Origin: Weeksellaceae bacterium
GTDB lineage: Bacteria; Bacteroidota; Bacteroidia; Flavobacteriales; Weeksellaceae
Direction of reading: 5' to 3'
DNA length: 11,156 nt
NCBI GenBank assembly: GCA_022701475.1
Contig: JAKOOI010000494.1
Coordinates: 1-11,156 of the forward strand
Below the pieces are notes generated by a model. The model was not told the origin of the DNA. It saw nothing but the letters and a program-made list of their open reading frames with translations, and did no database searches. A program made the translations under genes and the position numbers. Of the stretch, positions 7,359-11,156 are shown in pieces (positions within the stretch are counted from its first letter, which is position 1; each line of letters opens with the position of its first letter).

Positions 7359-7440
7359 AATTCCTTTTGTCAGGATCAGATCAGATCAGAAGTGTTTATG
7401 ATCAGATACAATCGGTTTTCAGGCTGATTAAAAAGGAATT
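7359..7440. repeat. 10-bp inverted repeat enclosing a (GATCA)3 microrepeat
   Basis: AATTCCTTTT (7359-7368) and AAAAGGAATT (7431-7440) are exact inverted repeats. Just inside, CAG and CTG can extend the stem after a small internal loop. The loop holds three tandem GATCA units at 7374-7388 and a fourth GATCA further on. The whole 82 bases could fold as one long hairpin in RNA. It may be a small structured element or a repeat remnant; there is no evidence of expression. Confidence 0.35.
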
Positions 7441-7664
7441 CTATATAAAGTCATGACTTGTTCATCTGATTCTTGGACCCCGCCTCAATAACCGTCTGAA
7501 AATAAATGAAGTGCTGTCGAATTCACGTTAACTTAACCCAAAATCTACGCTCCACACGGGTGAAGGCCCTCAGGGGCGTTTTATACAGTGCAGGATGGAG
7601 CCCGGTGGTGCAACAGAGGCTGCCCGGATTTTCGGACAGCTTCTATGCTCTTTGTTATGGATCC

Positions 7665-7679
7665 CCGCTTTATAAGCGG
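7665..7679. repeat. CCGCTT-TAT-AAGCGG hairpin
   Basis: A perfect 6-bp stem with a 3-base loop lies about 70 bases beyond the OmpH-like stop codon. No T-run follows on the minus strand. Together with the hairpin at 7723-7739 it may mark the 3' end of that transcript. Confidence 0.35.
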
Positions 7680-7722
7680 TTGTATGGTTTACCTGTTATT
7701 CTTTTGCGCCGGATGGCCGGCT

Positions 7723-7739
7723 GGCCCTTTCAGAGGGCC
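7723..7739 (-). terminator. Possible terminator hairpin after the OmpH-like gene
   Basis: GGCCCT and AGGGCC (7723-7728 and 7734-7739) pair around a 5-base loop, eight bases past the OmpH-like stop. The stem is G+C-rich and well placed for a terminator, but the sequence after it on the minus strand is AGCCGGCC rather than a T-run. The terminator call is therefore tentative. Confidence 0.4.
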
Positions 7740-7746
7740 TTCGGTT

Positions 7747-8295
7747 CTATTCTTTCGCGATTGCTTTGTTCACCATACCTGCAATAAGGGTGGTGATATC
7801 CCGGGCTTTATTGTAATAGGGAACGGCTTTCCGGATATCTTCCAGGTACCATACCATATCGGTTTTGTTTTTTTCGGCATATTGCTGAAGGGCGGTTTCC
7901 ACCCGGGTCATATAGGGTTTCAGGTCCCGGGCATACTGCTCGTCCAGCTGCCGGTTGAAGCTGTTGATGCGGGTGTCCTGCAGCTTCTGTTCTTCCTCCA
8001 GCAGTTTCAGCCTTTCCTGGTCTACCTTGCTCATCCTAGCTTCCAGGGTTTCGCGGGTTTCGTTCTGCTTCGGGGCATAGGGCTGCATCAGGTCCTGGTA
8101 TTTTTTCTGAAGGTCGGCATGCTGTTTCTGGACTTCCCGGGAGAGCTGCTGGCGGAGGGTATCGGAAGCAGCCTGTTTTTCCGTAAAGCCTTTCAGCTGC
8201 GGGAATAGCTTTTCGCGGGAAATCACTGCTACGGACTGGGCCCGGCTGCCTATGGAAATCAGGATCAGGGCCAGGGCTAAGAGGTTGGTTTTCAT
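7747..8295 (-). CDS. OmpH/Skp-like periplasmic coiled-coil protein
   Basis: This 182-residue protein resembles the OmpH/Skp family, periplasmic chaperones that hold unfolded outer-membrane proteins. The chosen start gives MKTNLLALALILISIGSRAQS, a clear signal peptide with cleavage after RA. An in-frame ATG 36 bases upstream would add a lysine/threonine-rich leader, and the AAAATGAAA context favours the shorter form. The mature chain starts with a short strand, VAVISREKLFPQ, as in Skp (which begins with an IAVVN-like strand). A long charged heptad-like helical region follows at about residues 35-130, rich in Q, E, K and R, and a C-terminal helical part resembles the return to the beta body. 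It lies about 230 bases after the protease gene, likely a separate unit, though I found no clear promoter in the A+T-rich upstream region. It is probably a paralogue rather than the main Skp, since no bamA-type gene is near. Confidence 0.8.
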   Translation of the reverse strand: MKTNLLALALILISIGSRAQSVAVISREKLFPQLKGFTEKQAASDTLRQQLSREVQKQHADLQKKYQDLMQPYAPKQNETRETLEARMSKVDQERLKLLEEEQKLQDTRINSFNRQLDEQYARDLKPYMTRVETALQQYAEKNKTDMVWYLEDIRKAVPYYNKARDITTLIAGMVNKAIAKE

Positions 8296-8524
8296 TTTCG
8301 CTGTTGTCTTCGTTTTTGTCTTGTTGTACATATAAATAGTTGAAATAATTAAATACTACTTTTTGAATTTTAACATTCTGATTTTAAACAGCGGTCAGCT
8401 GCTTAGTAAGTTGTTTTTTATGATGATTTCTGAAATGCCGGACTCTATGTCTTGCGTCATCGGCTACCGTACCCGTCCTGCCGGAAGGGCTTTTTCTGCC
8501 AATGGGAATATCCGGGGTATCGGG

Positions 8525-10147
8525 TCAGGGGCATCCGCAGGATTTATCGGCACCCTGGTCTGTGGTGAAATCAAGGATATGGGAGGCGGGAAACTGTATG
8601 GCGCCGGTACCGACCAGGTTCATGGCTTTGGTGCTCCAGTTTTCATTGGCTGTGACGGTAACCCCCGTATTCACCGTTTTGGTATCCTGGATATTCCTTA
8701 AAATCGCGGGGGGATTCCCCCAGGTGGTGCAGCTGTTGATGTCTCCGGAAACAAAAGCCGTATTGGGTACGATGTTTCCGGCAGCGGCGCAGCCGGAAGT
8801 ACAGTTGGTGCCGATGCAGGTTTTGGAATCGATGATATTCCTCATCAGGGCGGCGGGCTGGGGCCCGAATCCGTTGCTGAAGTTGACGCCGGCAGAAACC
8901 AGGTGGCAGTAGCTCATGATCGTTCCGGAGGCGGGAACAGGGCCGTTACATCCTTCATTAGCTCCCGCCAGGGGCCCGCAGCCGTCAATCGCGGTATTGT
9001 TGCCGTTCCAGGCACAGGCATGGGTATGGGGAGAGCCGAAGCTGTGCCCCATTTCATGGGTCATGGCATGGATGGTCCAGGAATAGACCGGTATCTGGGG
9101 GTACGTCTGGTCTACGGCGGAGTAGGCATACCGGTAAGTCGTACAAAGGGAATTCACGTAAGCGATACTGGTGGTGGCGGGCCAATTCACCAGATGAGCA
9201 AGGTCCCCGTTAAAGACCTGCCGGTTGGTACGAAAATCCGCAAGATTGTCACTGTAGGTACCGGTGTAGGGATCCGGGGTTGTCCAGATCCTGATTTCGT
9301 TCAGGGAAATTTTGATCCCGTCATTATAGTACAGCGTGGCAATATTGTTGTGGATCCCACTGAGCCAGTCGGCTGTGGCATACACATCGGACCCGTTGTT
9401 CTGATAGGCTTTATAGCCTATTTCATAATAGATCCGTATGCATTTTTCGGTGACCTTTGCCTCATTATCTTTCAGGGCTGCAGGATCAGCGTACGCTTTT
9501 CCCTGCGGGCCTTCGGGAATGATGTCGGCCGCGCAGGCAAAAGGATTTTTCCCGGTTAAGGCGGTATCGGTATAGCTCACATAGTCGCTGGCGTCCTTTG
9601 TTTTTCCCAGGACGATATTTCCGGATGACGGAGATGAGGCCACGCCCATGATATTTCCGGAAAAAAAGCTGAAGGCTGCTACCGAGCCGGGTTCACCTTT
9701 GATGATGCCCTGATAGTAGACGCCGGGAGTGTAAGAAAGGGCTTTCCCGGTTTCGGTGGTCAGCAGAAAATCGGCGGTGGTCAGCCGGTGGCGGTAGAGT
9801 TCCACGGTTACCGCGGAAGTTTCCCGGTACGGAAAGGTGATCTCAATAAAATCCGGCTTTTCGTGCAACAGCCTTTTAAGCTCCCCGGGAACCAGTTTTA
9901 TGACGGTAATATCCGTTGCTGCTTTGCGGTATCCGGAATGTTTGCCGGTATCGTTATCCGGGGTAAAAAGATGATAACGCTGTACCGGTACCCGGCGGTC
10001 ATGGTAATCCTGTACCTGCCTGGCTACCGGCCTGAGCATCTGGGCGAAGGTCCAGGAGCACATGGTGATGGCCAACAGCCAAGCCGTCCTGATGAAAGAG
10101 CGGTCCACAACCTGCCGGAACGCAGTCTTTTTCTTTTGTTTCTTCAT
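8525..10147 (-). CDS. Secreted reprolysin-like zinc metalloprotease
   Basis: This 540-residue preproprotease has a lysine-rich start (MKKQKKK), a hydrophobic core and a cleavage site after Ala35 (SWTFA-Q). Residues about 40-200 are a propeptide-like region with the QGIIKGEPGSVAAFSFFSG segment usual in reprolysin-type proteases. The catalytic domain (about 220-445) has H364-E365-x-x-H368-x-x-G371-x-x-H374 as zinc ligands and base, and a Met-turn, TIMSYC, with Met411. Paired cysteines (378, 390, 400, 414) suggest disulfides. Residues about 455-540 are a small C-terminal domain with the CTTWGNPPAILRN segment, ending in SCGCP. No standard type IX sorting domain is visible, so the export route after the Sec step is uncertain. 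The frame stays open 573 bases upstream to 10720, but the signal peptide at 10147 fixes the start. It likely degrades extracellular or periplasmic protein; the substrate is unknown. Confidence 0.88.
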   Translation of the reverse strand: MKKQKKKTAFRQVVDRSFIRTAWLLAITMCSWTFAQMLRPVARQVQDYHDRRVPVQRYHLFTPDNDTGKHSGYRKAATDITVIKLVPGELKRLLHEKPDFIEITFPYRETSAVTVELYRHRLTTADFLLTTETGKALSYTPGVYYQGIIKGEPGSVAAFSFFSGNIMGVASSPSSGNIVLGKTKDASDYVSYTDTALTGKNPFACAADIIPEGPQGKAYADPAALKDNEAKVTEKCIRIYYEIGYKAYQNNGSDVYATADWLSGIHNNIATLYYNDGIKISLNEIRIWTTPDPYTGTYSDNLADFRTNRQVFNGDLAHLVNWPATTSIAYVNSLCTTYRYAYSAVDQTYPQIPVYSWTIHAMTHEMGHSFGSPHTHACAWNGNNTAIDGCGPLAGANEGCNGPVPASGTIMSYCHLVSAGVNFSNGFGPQPAALMRNIIDSKTCIGTNCTSGCAAAGNIVPNTAFVSGDINSCTTWGNPPAILRNIQDTKTVNTGVTVTANENWSTKAMNLVGTGAIQFPASHILDFTTDQGADKSCGCP

Positions 10148-10329
10148 TGGTTTAACGGGAGCGATGAAGATCCGGAAACCGGATCCCGGATCATCAGGAT
10201 CCCTATTTAGAGACAACCTACGGGACTCTGCCGTATACGCGCTATGGACCGTATCAGGATCTCCATTTTCGCGTGCGGTACCTTGCGGATGGGTGTGCCA
10301 TGTGGGCTTTTTCATAACAAAATAAGCGG

Positions 10330-10540
10330 TACCACTGAAGCGGGCGCTTGTTTTCCTATCGATACCACAACCTGGCACCATAGTCCCGGTATTCCAGGCA
10401 GCATCTGCCTTCACCGGTATTCCGCTGTTGAGGGTCCTGGTATCTGAGGTATTCCGGAAGAGGGCAGGAGGATTGCCCCGGGTGGTACCGGCAGACGATT
10501 TCCCGGAAACCGGATCTGTTTTATGTGCTGCAATGCATGG
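10330..10540 (-). pseudogene. Decayed second copy of the protease C-terminal domain
   Basis: Translated on the minus strand in the frame of the downstream protease, this stretch contains VSGKSSAGTTRGNPPALFRN and a following DTRTLNSG...AAWNTGTM segment. These align with VSGDINSCTTWGNPPAILRN and the DTKTVNTG...ENWSTKAM segment of the protease's own C-terminal domain (about 8610-8760). The DNA also aligns, for example GTCCTGGTATCTGAGGTATTCC against TATCCTGGATATTCC. There is no start, signal peptide or catalytic part with it, and the cysteine and tryptophan of the CTTW motif are lost. It appears to be the relic of a paralogous protease gene or of a tandem domain duplication, now non-functional. 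The surrounding 10148-10735 contains no intact gene. Confidence 0.6.
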
Positions 10541-10733
10541 AGCGGAAGAGCTTATCCATGCAGCCCTAAATTTTGACGTAAAGGCGATAGGGCGGCGTTC
10601 CGCCGGGTATATTGTATTCATAATAAACTGTTTTTCAGCTCGTGTCCGGATCATTGGCAAGCCACAGGGGCAGACCTGTTTTTGTTCCCTTAATTCTTTC
10701 CTATGGGACACTGATATCATTTTTATGTCCTGT

Positions 10734-10744
10734 TCCTAATAGGA
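10734..10744. repeat. TCCTA-A-TAGGA palindrome across a stop codon
   Basis: An 11-base palindrome overlaps the TAG stop (10736-10738) of the partial gene. A second weak pairing, GGACA with TGTCC (10706-10730), lies just beyond. Together they might form the 3' end structure of that transcript, but neither is followed by a T-run. Confidence 0.25.
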
Positions 10745-11156
10745 CGATGCGGCACCATAACCATAACCAGTAAGCACGGATCCCTGATAAGTGCTCAGGG
10801 TAAGGGAACTGTACCAGCGTCCGCCTATATTAATCTCATATGCTGAGGGGATTGTGGAGCTTCCCCTGAAGGTATTGCCGGATAAGGTAATTCCAGAACA
10901 GGAGGATAGCACGGGATTGCCTGCATTGGTGGTCACCGTAAAAATCTCATCATCCGACAGCCCTGAGATAATTAACCTTATATTGGTCACCGGTCTGCTG
11001 AAAGATATTTTGATTTCGCTAAGGCCAGAAGCACCAGCAGGAAAAAGATTGGCAGTAACCGAATTGTCAGTACATACAGAATGTCCGCATATAGAGCTTA
11101 CCCCGTAGCTTATATAATTCGCATTATAGATATCACCGGTTACCGAAGGTGTTACG
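10736..11156 (-). CDS. C-terminal part of a beta-rich protein, start outside the window
   Basis: The open frame enters from the right edge and runs 140 codons to a TAG stop. A GTG at 10990 is internal, since the frame and its character continue upstream of it. The sequence is rich in S, T, G, N and aromatic residues with alternating hydrophobic residues, typical of extracellular beta-sandwich domains. One segment, SGLSEIKISFSRPVTNIRL, has the form of a strand pair seen in lectin-like or adhesin modules of flavobacteria, where a choice-of-frame phrase such as SFSxPVxNIxL recurs. Two cysteines about 80 residues apart could pair with others upstream. The end, GYGYGAASSY, does not look like a type IX sorting domain. 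I do not recognise the protein; an extracellular or surface role is inferred from composition only. Confidence 0.65.
   Translation of the reverse strand, partial: VTPSVTGDIYNANYISYGVSSICGHSVCTDNSVTANLFPAGASGLSEIKISFSRPVTNIRLIISGLSDDEIFTVTTNAGNPVLSSCSGITLSGNTFRGSSTIPSAYEINIGGRWYSSLTLSTYQGSVLTGYGYGAASSY

Larger units (their letters stand above)
7118..7531. repeat. Three copies of a TTAAyGTGA-type 15-mer
   Basis: TTAACGTGAGCTCGA lies at 7118-7132 and TTAATGTGAACCCGA at 7299-7313. TCGAATTCACGTTAA at 7517-7531 is an inverted copy reading TTAACGTGAATTCGA on the minus strand. The first and third agree at 13 of 15 bases, the first and second at 12 of 15. The outer two face each other about 400 bases apart, as the ends of a small element would. 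Meaning unknown. Confidence 0.4.
6781..7746. other. Long intergenic region with REP-like repeats, no convincing gene
   Basis: About 965 bases separate the OmpH-like gene from the C1q-like gene. Short open frames exist on both strands but show no family signature, no believable start and no codon pattern. The region holds the promoter at 6838-6868 and an 8-bp inverted repeat (AAACAGCA at 6960-6967, TGCTGTTT at 6995-7002). It also holds a REP-like palindrome with a flanking inverted repeat, three copies of a TTAAyGTGA motif, a GATCA microrepeat inside a 10-bp inverted repeat, and two hairpins near the OmpH-like stop. It looks like a repeat-rich spacer, perhaps with remnants of mobile elements; no transposase fragment was recognised. 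Confidence 0.6.

Noticed and set aside
6781..7746. tRNA, rRNA or CRISPR in the long gene-free region
   Set aside because: I found no TpsiC-arm-like GTTCGANTC in a cloverleaf setting, no rRNA-like stretch and no regularly spaced repeats of 24-40 bases.
7588..8208. A 206-codon plus-strand open frame
   Set aside because: It is the antisense shadow of the OmpH-like gene, with F/L/G-rich content and no domain.
8525..10720. Extension of the protease to a 731-residue protein starting at 10720
   Set aside because: A good signal peptide starts at 10147 and must be N-terminal. The extra 191 residues show no secreted-protein start and include a decayed copy of the protein's own C-terminal domain.
10736..10990. 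An 84-residue complete gene starting at GTG 10990
   Set aside because: The frame continues upstream without a stop to the window edge with the same beta-rich character, so it is the end of a larger gene.

Overview
The window looks like a chromosomal accessory region of a Bacteroidota bacterium, most likely a flavobacterium of the Weeksellaceae (Chryseobacterium-like). The reasons are a VgrG plus DUF4280 pair of the type VI subtype iii (T6SSiii) kind, a C1q-like surface protein of a type abundant in Chryseobacterium, an OmpH/Skp-like protein, a reprolysin-type secreted protease, and a promoter matching the Bacteroidota consensus (TTTG-N19-TAnnTTTG). This assignment rests on recalled family knowledge, not on a search. 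Every gene I can support is on the minus strand, so the window is read from right to left.

From the right edge: (1) positions 11156-10736 hold the C-terminal 140 codons of a beta-rich protein that starts outside the window. (2) Positions 10735-10148 hold no intact gene but contain a decayed second copy of the C-terminal domain of the next gene. (3) 10147-8525 encodes a 540-residue secreted zinc metalloprotease (HExxHxxGxxH plus Met-turn). (4) 8295-7747 encodes a 182-residue OmpH/Skp-like coiled-coil periplasmic protein. (5) 7746-6781 is about 965 bases without a convincing gene, holding REP-like palindromes, inverted repeats and, at its left end, a clear promoter. (6) 6729-5794 encodes a secreted C1q-like protein driven by that promoter. 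(7) 5628-4483 encodes a GT4-type glycosyltransferase. (8) 4410-90 is a T6SS cargo module: a 1085-residue VgrG carrying a C-terminal metzincin protease domain, then a 198-residue protein of unknown function, then a DUF4280 PAAR-like tip protein.

The most interesting system is the T6SS module. The VgrG is an 'evolved' or specialised one: after the usual gp27/gp5-like spike it has an extension of about 435 residues ending in a metzincin active site that resembles peptidase family M43. The extension is visibly richer in A+T than the VgrG core, as expected of an exchangeable toxin cassette. The small gene just downstream would normally be the immunity candidate, yet it has no signal peptide, which conflicts with a toxin acting in the periplasm. 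It may instead be an adaptor or chaperone, or the toxin may act in the cytoplasm. The PAAR-like protein would cap the spike.

The second point of interest is the protease locus, where a degenerate paralogous domain sits upstream of, and in frame with, the intact protease. No tRNA, rRNA, CRISPR array or intact insertion sequence was found.
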